The notes beneath the pieces are model-generated. The model worked only from the letters and a program-made list of their open reading frames with translations. It searched no databases and had not been told where the DNA came from. A program made the translations under genes and the position numbers. From Chamaea fasciata (taxonomy: Eukaryota > Chordata > Aves > Passeriformes > Sylviidae): 64,000 nt of DNA. Numbering within the stretch: position 1 is the stretch's first letter; each line of letters begins with the position of its first letter. Of the stretch, positions 11,438 through 23,500 are shown one piece after another. The DNA is taken from assembly GCA_029207755.1 (NCBI GenBank), contig JARCOQ010000017.1, forward strand, positions 6,336,945-6,400,944. The letters are read 5' to 3'.

Positions 11438-11533
11438 TCATCTTTTTCTCCATTTGTCCCCAGTCTTCTTGCCCTGTCCATGTGTGCTGGTGTTCCTGTG
11501 CTGCCACCTCAGCTGGTTCTCTAGTGCATTCAC
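11438..11533 (-). CDS. Peroxidasin-like exon 22: end of coiled coil and stop
   Basis: The acceptor CACCCCCAG joins in phase 0. The exon codes [20 protein letters not shown], continues to DKWRKR and stops at TGA (11438-11440). PXDN and PXDNL have a similar stretch here ending W-basic-Lys-Asp/Glu followed by the first VWC cysteine. Just before the stop is an A5 run; one base fewer would read WRKD instead of WRKR-stop, but the frame beyond shows no VWC cysteine pattern either. Confidence 0.75.
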   Translation of the reverse strand: MNALENQLRWQHRNTSTHGQGKKTGDKWRKR

Positions 11534-14500
11534 CTGGGGGTGAGAAAGCAGCAGCTCTGAGAGGAGTCTGCAACACTGCACAGGTAATCTTTAACCTGTC
11601 CCAAATGCAAGGAGTCTGCACCACTGCACAGCTAATCTTTGACCTGTCCCAAATACCAAGAAGAAAATGCTGGCTCAAGTTTTCTTTGCTGAGGTTCATG
11701 ACTCCACGAAAGACAAACATTGGGGCGCCAAGTTTTACCTGTTTCCGTAGGGAAGTGACTGTCTTCTCCAGTTCAGCCACAAGGGACTCAAGATTCTCTC
11801 TGGAGGAAGAGCTTGGAGAAGGTGCCTCATCTCTGGGGTCAGGGATAAAAAGTGAAAGGGGTTATGCAAACAGCAGCTTCCTAGGTGAGGGAATCACTTT
11901 GCCTTCTCCAACATCAGCCCCCAGGTGAGCATCAAAGGGAGGGGCCCAACTGCCAGATTCACCTGCCAAGAGATGCCAGCCAAAGAGCCCCTTAGCCCAG
12001 GTATTTACACATCAGAGCTGGGCTCTGCACTGAAGTGTGGAGGGCTGGCTGAGCTCAGCATCTCCCTACTGATCCACCCCTGGCCCCAGACCTCTGCAAA
12101 GTGCCAGATGCAGAGGCCTGAGTGGACTGAGTTATTAAAACTTCTGTTTCATAAAATGGAGGTAGAAGGGGTGATACTACACCTGGGCAAGGCAGGCTTG
12201 TGCTTTGCAGGGTTTTCCTCTGGGTAGCTGAAGCCAGGAGACCTCTTGCTTAGGAATCGCTGCGAGAGAGCCCTGAATTGTCCTCGTGTCCGGCAGTCTT
12301 GGGAAGGAAGGGAAAGTCTGCAGTGAGCACTGGTGTTTAAAGCAGGACTCTGTGAACTGCAGCAGTACAAGGCAGTGCTGCCCTCCTGCACTATCCACCC
12401 TGGACACATCTCTTGGGCCAGAGGGAAGGAGGCAACAAAGGTGTGGAAAAGGATCACTACACCTCAAATGGACATCTGAACCAGAATGGAGCCCAAAGGG
12501 ACCATGGCAGGATCTGAGGTTTATTGGCAGAGATTTAGGCTCCCAAATGAATCTCTGAAGTGGCACATGGTGGGGATCATGTCCTGTTTCAGTCTCTCCC
12601 TCAGCCAGAGAACAAAGCCCTCAGTGAGGTGGAATTTCAGACAGATTAAATGAAGCTAACAGGCTTCCTAGAGACGTGGCCAATGTCCCAAACCTCTAGG
12701 GGTTTAAGAAGCATTTGGCTATCATAATTATTAAGACGTAATTAATAATTTGCTTTAACTTTTGATCAGCCCTGAATTGGTCAGGAGGTTGGACAGGATG
12801 ACTGCTGCAGGTCCTTTACAACTGAAATGATTCTATTCTATTCTATTCTATTCTATTCTATTCTATTCTATTCTATTCTATTCTATTCTATTCTATTTTC
12901 AGTTCTCTTTGCACCCATTTGCTGACACAAGGGTCTCATGGTGCAGCCAGAAATCAGCTACAATTTCATAAAAGCTGCTGTGGCACATGACAAATGCCAC
13001 CCAGAGTGATGCCCACAGCAGCCACTGCCAGAGCATCCCTCTCCCTACCCTCACAGCAGTCCTGCCACAGGCGGAGGTCCACGGCAGGAATGTCCTCACA
13101 GCTGACCATGCCCTGCAGGTATGATGCCACCTGGAACACATCTCTCTGCAGCTGCTGGATGTGGTCACTGTTGTCACAGATGACACGAGCCAGGGACGCC
13201 TGTCTGATCTGAGTCAGCTGCGCCGGCGTGAAGACTCCGGGGTTCTCATACCAAAATCTGCAGTGGGGTGTAATCACAGCATGACTCAGGAGTGGGAGAG
13301 GACTGAGAAAGTGACTGAGTGAGTGAGTGAGCGAGTGAGGCTGGGAAAGGAAGAAGAGCTCCCTGACATCTGTGTGGCAGCATCCACACCCCTCAAAATG
13401 AGCGTCTGCTCTGTTGTCAGGTGGCTGCAAACACAGATGGCTTTTTCTGAACCCACAAACCCTCGTGCTCCTGCCCGAAGTGCATCACCAGGCAAAGGTG
13501 TTCTGTTCACACAAGCAGCAAACGGGGATTAGAAAGAAGCTCCTGTGGGAATTTTCTAGGATTTTCATGAGATATTGGGAACATCCTCTGCAGTGAAATG
13601 AGAATATTAAATCAAGAAAGGACACCTTGACAGTAACTGTGACATGTGCACTGGAGAGAGAGCACTGTTCCTCATATCATAAGACAATAAATAATAAAAA
13701 ATTACAGACTCTGCTTCTTCCTGTAAGGCAAAAATCCTCCCAAAGAGAATGCTAAAGGATGTGGGATGCTTCCAATGGCAATACCTGTCTCCATCCCTCA
13801 GTCTTCTGAACTGAGTCGTTAACAGGCACATCAGTGTTGGTCCCACTCTGGTCCCAGGGACAAGATCCTCCACCATAAGAGCTGGAAACAGGTCAATATT
13901 TTTGGTAGTTCCATATAAACTGCAGGATAACAGATATTAAAAAAAAAAAAAAGGTTAAGAGGCTTTCAAAGAAAGAGTGGTAATAATATAAATCTGATAC
14001 CAACATAGACATTTGTATGTCAGGAACTCATCTGGACAATATTTTTAATGGTTTTCTCTAAAAAACAATAGGATAAAGACCTGCCTTGGAAGAGGCAGCC
14101 AGGGAAGATAGGATGCAGTTTAGTCTGACTGGAAAATAGCTCCAAGGCTCAATCTGCTCCCAAATTACACCACAACAGTTCCTGACAACATTCCACCCGG
14201 AACCAGACTGATCACTTGGAGAAACTTCATTTGTCCTACCCCATTGTTAAACCACAGTTATTGCCCTATCTTAACATCTGTGGGGGGCAATATCTGGGAA
14301 GGTTATTCCATGGGTGTACTGGAAGAAGCAGGAACTTTTCACTGACTGGTCTCCAGTAATTTCGATCCTTCCACATCCAGGCTACAGTACCTCCTGAGCT
14401 TTTCTCTGATCTCCAAGTTCTTTATCTCATTTCGGAGGTCCTCAAACTCCTGCGCAGAGGAGAGGTTGCAGAAGACCCTGAAGTCGTTGTAGGGTGGGAT

Positions 14501-17500
14501 GCCGTGGTCTCTCCCTCTCTGGATGTTGATAGCAGCCAAGTCCAGTGACACAGAGTGTGCCATGGAGAAGAGTTTCTCCGTCAGCTCCATGTTGAGGAGT
14601 TCAGAAGGCACCCGCATTTTCCCAGGAACCCCAAACAGCCCACGGAGGAGGGGGTCGATTCCCCCTTCCTGCATGATCCTGAAAGGGGAGAAGAAGGCCT
14701 TGTGCAGGGGGATGTGGCCTTGTTGGATGGGCTGGAAGGTCTCGTTCAGCCGGTACAGGAATGGGTTGATCAAGGTGTGCCCGAAGCGGAAAGCGGCCGT
14801 GGCGAAGGCGTTGAGAATCCCCGCATTGACGTTGGGGTTGTAGCCTTTGTACTCACCCAGCATCTTCATCCCCGCCTCCCCGAGGACCTTGGGCAGCCAC
14901 TGGGTGTAGGTGATGTGCTGCATCTGGGCACCCACAATCTTGCGCGCCTCATGGTACAGGAGGTCCCCATCCCAGTGCGGGTTGAGGGCAGCCAGCTCAG
15001 CGGCGACGCGGTTGTGCTCCCTGAACCACAGCGTGTGCATGGCCGTGAGCCCCAGCTGCTCGTTGGCACGGTGGTCTCCTGCCAGGAAACACGGCACGGG
15101 GCTCTCGTTCTCATCCCTCATGCACTCCGTGGGTGGCCCCACGGCAAAGGGAAGGAGGTGCTTCCCCGAGCTGGCTACAACTTGCCCTCGCTTCAGCAGC
15201 CCTTTCTGGCTGCTCAGATCCCGCAGCTCCCGTGATTCCTGCTCCGTGCTGCCATACACGTTGGAGGCGTCGATGTAGGACGTCAGGTGGTTGATCTGCT
15301 CCCTGGCATAGACAGAGTTCATCAGCAGGGAGGTCATCCCGCTGCCACACACGGGGCTGGAGCGCACGAAGAACATGCAGCGCCCGTTGCGCACGCGGGG
15401 GTCATTGGCGGGGACGGCGATGGAGAAGCAGGGAGGGTCGTTGCTGCACACCTCGCTGCAAGGGGCTCCGTCTGAGAAACGGGACATGCTGATGGCTGCC
15501 ACTGTCTGGTCCATGTCGTGGTCCAGGAACTGGCCCCACTGCATGAGCATGTGTGTGAACTGGTCATCGGGGGTGATGGTCTCGGTCCCGATCATGGCAG
15601 TGGAGACCAGGCGAGGTAGAGGAAGGGGCAGATCCCTGGCATCTTCTGCCAAGGAAAACCCTCGGGGGAGGTTAAATCCGTTCTGGTAGGCGGGTTTGAG
15701 GAGCCTCTGGAAGGCTGTGAGGGATGCACCCCACATGGGGTGCTGGAGGTTGTTACAGGAGCCGTCGTGGGTCCTGTACTTCTTGTGGAAGCAGATGTCA
15801 GAGCAGTTGGGCGTGCGGCGGTGGGCGGAGCAGCCCGACAGGTTGGCGATCATGGTCAGGTAGTGAGGGGACACCAGGTCATTGTAGCGATAGCCTGCAG
15901 AGGGAAGGGCAGAGCACCAGCTCAGGCATCAGCTGCAGCCTCCTGATTCCCACTGTCCCATGGGATGGCTTTGTGTGAAAACCCCTGTCAGGATGGGCAT
16001 GGGACAGCAGGGTCTCTGGGCATGGTGTTGCTGTGGAATTTATGGGAAGCAAAGGAAGCACAGGATCACATCAGACCCACAAAGCAAAAAGCAAAGGGAA
16101 AAGAGTTGAACTGCACAGAGCCGGAAACCAGAAATGTTGTGACTGCCAGAGCAAACTGTGAGGGTGGTCTTGGTCCCTATTCTAGGTTTATTTTATGGCT
16201 CCCTGGGTTATTGCTGCCACCACGAGCTCCATCACCCACCCCAGCCCTACGTGACCAGCAGCAGGAAGCCGTGGGTGACTGCCAGGGCGCTGCTATGCTG
16301 TGTGAAAGCGCTGAATGATGCTGCATTGTGTGGATGCTGACAGGGCAATGAGGAGGAGAGCCTGGCAGTCCAACCAGCCCAGACCAGACCTGTTGCCTGG
16401 AGAGAGACTCCTCGCACCCTGGAATACATCCGGGCAGGAAAAAACATTTACAGGCCCCAGACACACATGCCTGCTACATGATGAATCACACGTACAGGCA
16501 GAAGCACACAGTGCGTGGGAATGTTCACTGTATATCAAGGAAGTGCCAGGTAAGAAGTTTTGGGGTCCAGCTGCTGCATGATTGGATCTCATTAGGTATT
16601 TTTGGTGTTCCATTGCTTTGTTGTTTGCTATCTTACCTCAATAGAAGGAACCTGAGTTGCTGGGACTTACCTGAGTTTGTAGCTAAGAGGTCAAAGTAGT
16701 AGAGGCAGAAAAGGGATATCCCACTTCCCGTTTGGCAGCACCCAAACACCTCAGAGTTCACAGCACTGTTCTTGTTGCCATGTGGAGGGCAGGAAACATC
16801 TCAGACCATGCTGTTGAGGGTCTGAACTTCAGACCCACAAGGATACTCCTTTATCAGTTAGATAGTTAATTTTTTTTTTTTTTAAGGAATAGGGCTTTTA
16901 TAGCCATCTAAGAAACCTTTACCAAAATAGAGTATTAAAACATTTCCTGGGTATTAAATTGGTTCAGTGAACATAAGACCAGCCTTTCAGCTGTTAAAAA
17001 AAACCAGAGATATAGAAAGAATTGCCACCCAGACAACACATTTCTTGATAGACCCAACATTCATCTGGATTTTTTGATACACCATTGCACATTTTAGACT
17101 TCCTGTATGTCTACACATCGTTATCATTTCATACTGTGCACAAAATGAAGAAGGGAAATGAAATCTCTCCTACCTGTGACATTCATATCCACAATGAGCC
17201 CTTGCTGCACGTGTTCCTGAATCAGCTGCAGGGTCCTCTCGAAGATCTCCCCTGCCCTCGCTGTCTCGATGGTGTAGGGGTCCCGTGGGTAGCGGAACAG
17301 AGCCAGGAGGTCATTTGGAGTCTTGGGGCGCCTGTTTGAGGGAATTAAAAGTGATGTAGGATCATTAAAATTAATCAACTCTGCCCAGGGCAGTGAGACT
17401 CTACAAGCTGCAAGAGTCAGGCTCTAAGCTGGTCTAGTGCTTGGCCCCCAAATTAGTACATAAGATCATCGTGGCTTGCCTGCACGTTGCAGATGATTAA

Positions 17501-20500
17501 AGAAAGGATATTTTTCCCCAGGAAAATGCACATATTTAATTCCCTCAGTTTCTCTGGGTTTTTTCTGTGATAGCAATTTATTTTTTCACTTTTCAACAGC
17601 TGAAACCCAGAGGGTTTCTGGCTTAATGCAAATTATCCATCCTTCCAATAAAAACATATATTGGGGTAGAAAAGACGGAATCATATTCACTTGAGAATTT
17701 ATTTTTTATTGAGGAAATGGCTGGAATTTTTATATTATTATTTCTGTTCACCCTCCACAAAGTCGATTGCATTCATAAAACGACTGCTCTGATTATTTTT
17801 CTTTTTATTCACTATCTCCAGAACCAACTCCAGCTGACAAAACGCAGATGGAAGTGACATAAGAGATGATGCTCGTGCATCTCATTTTTCCAGAATCCCA
17901 AATCTGTTGGGAAGCTCTAACACATCCTACATGGTGCAGCTTCAACCTCCAGCACTCGAAACAATCCCATAGCTTCCTTTTGTGGGTTGCCAGTGATAAA
18001 ATGAGCTTTGAGAAAGCTTCATTTCTTGTGTGTTTTTTATCACTTTTCTGCTTCAGGCCGGTGATACAGGTTAGCACCTGGTCAGAGTCTTGTAAACCAC
18101 ATGCTAATGTATCAATTTCTGAGGGTCCAGCCTTTGCAGAAAAGTGGCTGAAAGTAATTAGCGAGACTGCTCTTCAGAGGTGTTTTGTAAAGCAAAAGGT
18201 TTAATAAGGAAAAATAATAACAAACCTTACAGAAAACAAAAGATAAGCTGCACACAGGCGTCCAAAAAAACCTTTGACACCTCGCTAAAAACACTCCAAA
18301 AAGCTCTTTTACCTCTGTAGTGCTCCTTCCTAAATACTGAATGTTCTAGGAGGGACAATTTGGCTTGCAGCCAATAGCGAGAGATACAGGGTTTGAAGAA
18401 CGATGACAAGGTCCAATAGATGCTTCTCTCTTTGCCCTGAGCCAATCACTGCCAGCAGGGTATGGAAAATTCTAGGTAAACTGTCGCTCTGATTTTTCAG
18501 CCTTCTGAGGTTTTTACATTCTTGTATCGGAGTTCTCACAATTGTAACATAAACAAAGTAGATTGTTTTCGCATTCTTCTCTGTGATGGACTTCTGGCTT
18601 GACCAGTGGCATCAAAGGGGTGTTAACATTGTCCCCCAATTGCTGGTCAAAGTCCAAACCCTATTTAAACCCTGAACCCAAAAATAAAGTTCCTTCTTTT
18701 CTCATCTCACATTGTGATGGGTGAGTGTGGTTCCATTTGTGTCCTCAAGCGACAGTAAACTTCCAAAAATGTCTAGAGGTAAACTGAAACTCTTTCCCTA
18801 TTTGGAAACACCTGCTGGGGGTGTGGGGGATGCTTTACTCCAGGCAGGCCACAGTTTGAGGCTCTTCCCACCCCACACTTACTTGCTGAAGAGCTCAGTG
18901 CGTGTGGAGTTGATGGCATGGTCCACACTGCTGATGGCCTCGCGCAGCGACGTGGCCACAAACGTGTCCCCGCTCCGCCCCACATCCGTGGCTGCCCAAA
19001 GCACAAAGAAACAACAAAACACCCTGAATTTGCTTCGATGTTAATTGGCCCTCCCAGCTCCCGAAAATCCGTGTGCCAGCACCAGCTCCAGAGTGACCTC
19101 ACTGCGGGACAAACTGTGTGTCCCTGTGTAATATAAACTCCGTGATTTGTTTTTAAGACAGATATTCGGAAGAATGTGAACTGCGTGAAAAAGAAGGTGA
19201 TTTGCAAGAAACGTGTGTGGACACACATTCAGAGTTTTCTCCTACACAGCTTCGCAAAAAAGAGAAAGTCTGTTTTGGTTAGTGGTTAAACTGCTAAAAG
19301 AAGAGGTAAAATCACAGTGAGTTAATCCAAAATAATATATTTGCTTCCCACAAAGGTGCTTCTCGAATTCATGAAATTAATTTAAATGTATTGCTCATAT
19401 ATTAATTTTCTGTTTGTGGAACACTTTACTTATTAATTATTGGTAGTAATTAATAGATATTTATCATAATAATAGTTCAAACTTAGTGTTAACACATCTG
19501 CTACATCATTTTAAATCAAAAATACCAAAGTTGGTGTTGGAATACCTTCAGAAGTAAGGACATCACTTCTTTAAAATTACTACAGGATGCATTTTTTAAG
19601 CCAGGGCCTTTGTCAGAGCTGAACAAACCAGTTCCCAGTTGGCTACTGGTATATGCTACAGCCAGCTGGTGAATGAGGCACCAATCAAGAATAAACCACA
19701 GAAATTATCTCAGGAATTATTTCCAACAACAAAGACATTCTGACCATTTTCAGCTCCCTGCTTACAACCCCTGTATGGAAAATGTGATTAAATTCATCTA
19801 ATAAGTGACTCACTATCCACTCTGGCTATTGCAGGAACAGCTCTTTACTTTTATTTTAAACTTTGTTTGCCTTTGATTTCTATTTTCCTTTGCCAGTTTT
19901 CATACCCTCTAAGAGGTACAATTTCTACTCCTGACCTCTGGTTTGACCAGCAGAGGAGAGCTACTCCTCCTAGTTCATTGCAGCTTCCCTAATGCACAGA
20001 GCAGGAGATTGAAAACCAGACTCAGTTCCCATTCCCAAGAGTGGAACATGGTCTAAGTATGGACTTGATGATCTGGGAGGTCTTTTCCAGCCTTACTGAT
20101 TCTGTGATTCTATGATTCTATGACTGAGCAGACATTTAAATCCTGTATTTGCAGTGACAATGATGTTCTGCTCCTCCCTTCCCTGGCGTGCGAGGTTTCG
20201 ATGATTTGTAAGCACACTGACACATTTTAATAAGTTTCTCCCTCCCAGCAGAGGAAATAACTACATGGACACTGACAGCTGGGCTTGCAGGAGGAGGTTT
20301 AAGTCAACACTTTGCTTTTCAGGGAGCAACTGCAGCTCAGCTGATCAAACAGCGAGGGGCAGCTGGGAGATGCGTGGGCTTTCGCAACGAGGTGACTCCG
20401 ATCCAAGGGACCTGTCTGCAAAGAAGCTGAAGAAATCATTTCTTACATAATTATCTGCTCAAAGTGTAGCTGTCAACAGAGCACAGCACCTCCTTAAATG

Positions 20501-23500
20501 GAAGCCAGGGGCTTTACAAGGCTCGAGGGGAGATACAGTACCAGTGATGGTGAGCTGCATGGCACTCGAGGTGAAGCCAAAGGGGTTCCTTGCTATGCAC
20601 TCGTATCTGCCCTGGTCAGCCACACCCAGGTCCTGAATGGAGAGGGTCCCATCCTGGCTGATGTGGAACTTGCCACTCTCTGTGATCTGGATGCCCTCCT
20701 GTTGCACCACCAAAAGACAGAAGTTGTGTCAGAGCATGGAAAGTTTCCCACCAGCCCAGCCTTCAGCCTGCTAAGCAAACCCAGGGAAGGATGTGATGAG
20801 CAAATGTGGCCACCAGATGTTAGCATTGCTCTTCCAGAGAAACCAGAGAGAAGCCCAAGGACACCTGTTCCCGATGGGACCCGCAGTGAGGAGGCCCTTG
20901 CTCAGTTCTTTCCCCTGGCCCAGCCCAGGTCATCCCCACAGGACACCCCACACAGACACCCCACACAGACAGGCTGGCTGGAACAAGTCCCAGGCTCTGA
21001 TGCCCTCACAAGTTTCATAGCACAAAATTAAGTTGAAATGTTTTCAGTTTTAGGACAATCTGAAATGGATGGATTTTTGCTGGCCTTGATCTGCAGATCC
21101 CAGTTTTTGCTGGCTCTGTCAGCATCACTCAAACCTGACATCTCAGCCTGGCTGATGGTAGAAGTGACTTTAGGTTTTACTTTTTTATTCTCCTGCTTCT
21201 TAACATCTTTCTGCTGCCCTGCCACAACCTAAAGCTTGGTCTGCTGCCCTCTCAGGCCCTTTCCTTCTGCTCCCACTGCTGGTTGAGCAAGAAATGTCAC
21301 TGTCTTCAAGTGAATCTTTCGGAAAGAAGAACAGGAGAATATTTGGTGCAAGGCTTTGAGCGTGAGAAACTGCAATGCTCTTTTAAAAACCTCAAATCAG
21401 TGGAAATGTTGGTCTTTATCCACGTGTACTGCAAAACTCCTGAAGCTGGGAGAGGTGTTGAAGGAGAGAGTTGTGTAATTCTTCCCTAAAGGAGCCATCC
21501 CTGTCCCCAGTGACATGAAATCCCCACATACCTTGACCCAGGTTATGGTGGGTCGAGGGTCTCCCTGGGCCGCGCAGGAAATGGAAACGTCCTGGCCTGT
21601 CTCTGCCACCAGATCTTGGGGGGGATGAAGGAACACCGGGATCACTGTGCAACACAGGGAAAAAACGTCACTGGGGTGAAAAATGCATCAAGGAAAATAG
21701 AGAAATCTGTGTGTAATACAGCATCTCAGCGTGGGAAAAGCAGAGCTGCTGAGTTGCTGCCATTGCAAGGGCTCTGTAGAGGGGCAGCAGCTCACCCTGT
21801 GCTCTCTGTCTCGCTACCAGGCTCTCTGTTCATAAATTTATGTAATTTATGTTGATTATTTTCTGCTCCTCTGCATCTCTGCTTGGGGCAATTACACAGG
21901 AATGTGCTGCATCATTTAAAATCCTCAATTCAAAGGCTTTCTAGAAAAGATGCTCCAGCTGAAACAGGGATCATGACTTGCTTCAGGAATTATCAGATGA
22001 GGCTCTCTCGAAGTGTAAGTCAGGCCAGATTAGGTAATTATATTGATCTTCCTGGTCTTAAAACATTCTGTCAATTCTGTGCTTGAAACTTCACTAATTT
22101 CACGCTTCTAGAGAGTTTCCTTCCCTCCAGTGGGTCATTAGTAAAACCCTGCCCTGTTTGTGAACACGAAGGGAAGTTTGCTTATTTAGAAGAATAATTT
22201 ATAAAGAAAAAAAAGAAAACTAGGCAAAAGCATTTGAAAATTAAGAAAAAAAAAAAAGGAATTGAGCTTTAATTAAGCCAAAGCATCCCTGTCTGACTTG
22301 TGCTTTACAGAGTCTTGATTTTAGAAAACCTAAATTTAGATTAAACCTACAATATGGCAGGGAATGTTTAAGACAAATGTATCAAGAGCCAGAGTTAAAT
22401 GTTTGCTAGAACATTATGTTTTGCAGAATGTTTTTGTTTGAAAAAGAACTTTGCAAAAAATTCTATGGGAAACACAAAATTTTAAGATTGAAAAAATATA
22501 TATATATATTAGTAAGAATATATTAGTAAGAATATATTAGTAAGAATTTAGTAGATGCGTGTGATTGGAAATAACCCAGTTTTTCCTTTACCAAAGCAAT
22601 TTCCTCGATGACAACTCCCAGACTGCAGCAGCTCATTCCTAATTCCCAAACTTCGTCACTCGAGAAACCTCCCCAACATTTCCCACCAGCTGATGGAGCC
22701 CGCAGAGGCGGATGTCTGTTCCCAGGGGAGAGCAGAATAGCAAAGGGGGCAGCTCCCTGCCTGCCCGGACGGTCGTTTGCCATAAAAACCCGTGCCCAGC
22801 TCACCTCGTGGGGTCACCGAGAGCTGCACCGGGCGGGTCGTGCCGCCGATGGCGCTGATGGCATGGCACTCGTACTGCCCGTGGTCGTGCAGGGCCACCC
22901 GCCCCACCCGCAGGGTCCCCGTGGACAGGACGCTGTGCCGACGGTCGCTGGGCAAGGGCCCACCTGGGAGAACGAGCAGCTCGTTAATTCCCCGTGACAA
23001 CCCCCAGCCCATCAACGCCAAAACGATTTTTGTTTTTATATCTTCTTCCCATCTGTTCACGGCCCTGGAGGGTGTTGCTGTACTGGCTTATAGTTTCCTA
23101 ATTCCAGCGCTTCTGCTGTCAGGTAAATTCCTGAAGAGCAGTTCTGATCTTGCTTCTTACGGGAATCAAGGACGAGACACCTTCCCAAGAAAATTTCTCA
23201 TATATTAGACACAAACAGGCAGCAAGGAGGGAGGCTTCAAAAGGGGTCGAACCCAGTGGGGGAATCACTTCATTACCCGTGTTTCTAACTGGGGATTCTT
23301 GTCAATTATGCTAATTTTCTGAACTTATGAAACTGTACTTGCCCTATGTCACACATGCTTCAACACGTGTGCGTTTTTGGCTTGTTTTCAGACTGCAATT
23401 TGCCATATTTGCACCTGGACGCCTCCAATTAAAGACCCGCCTTTACATTACTTCCTATATTAATATTGTCTCAAAAGTATTTTGTGTTGTTTCTAGATTT

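Noticed and set aside
14555..15235. 226-codon plus-strand open frame
   Set aside because: Antisense to the peroxidase catalytic exon, whose minus-strand frame is clearly the real one.
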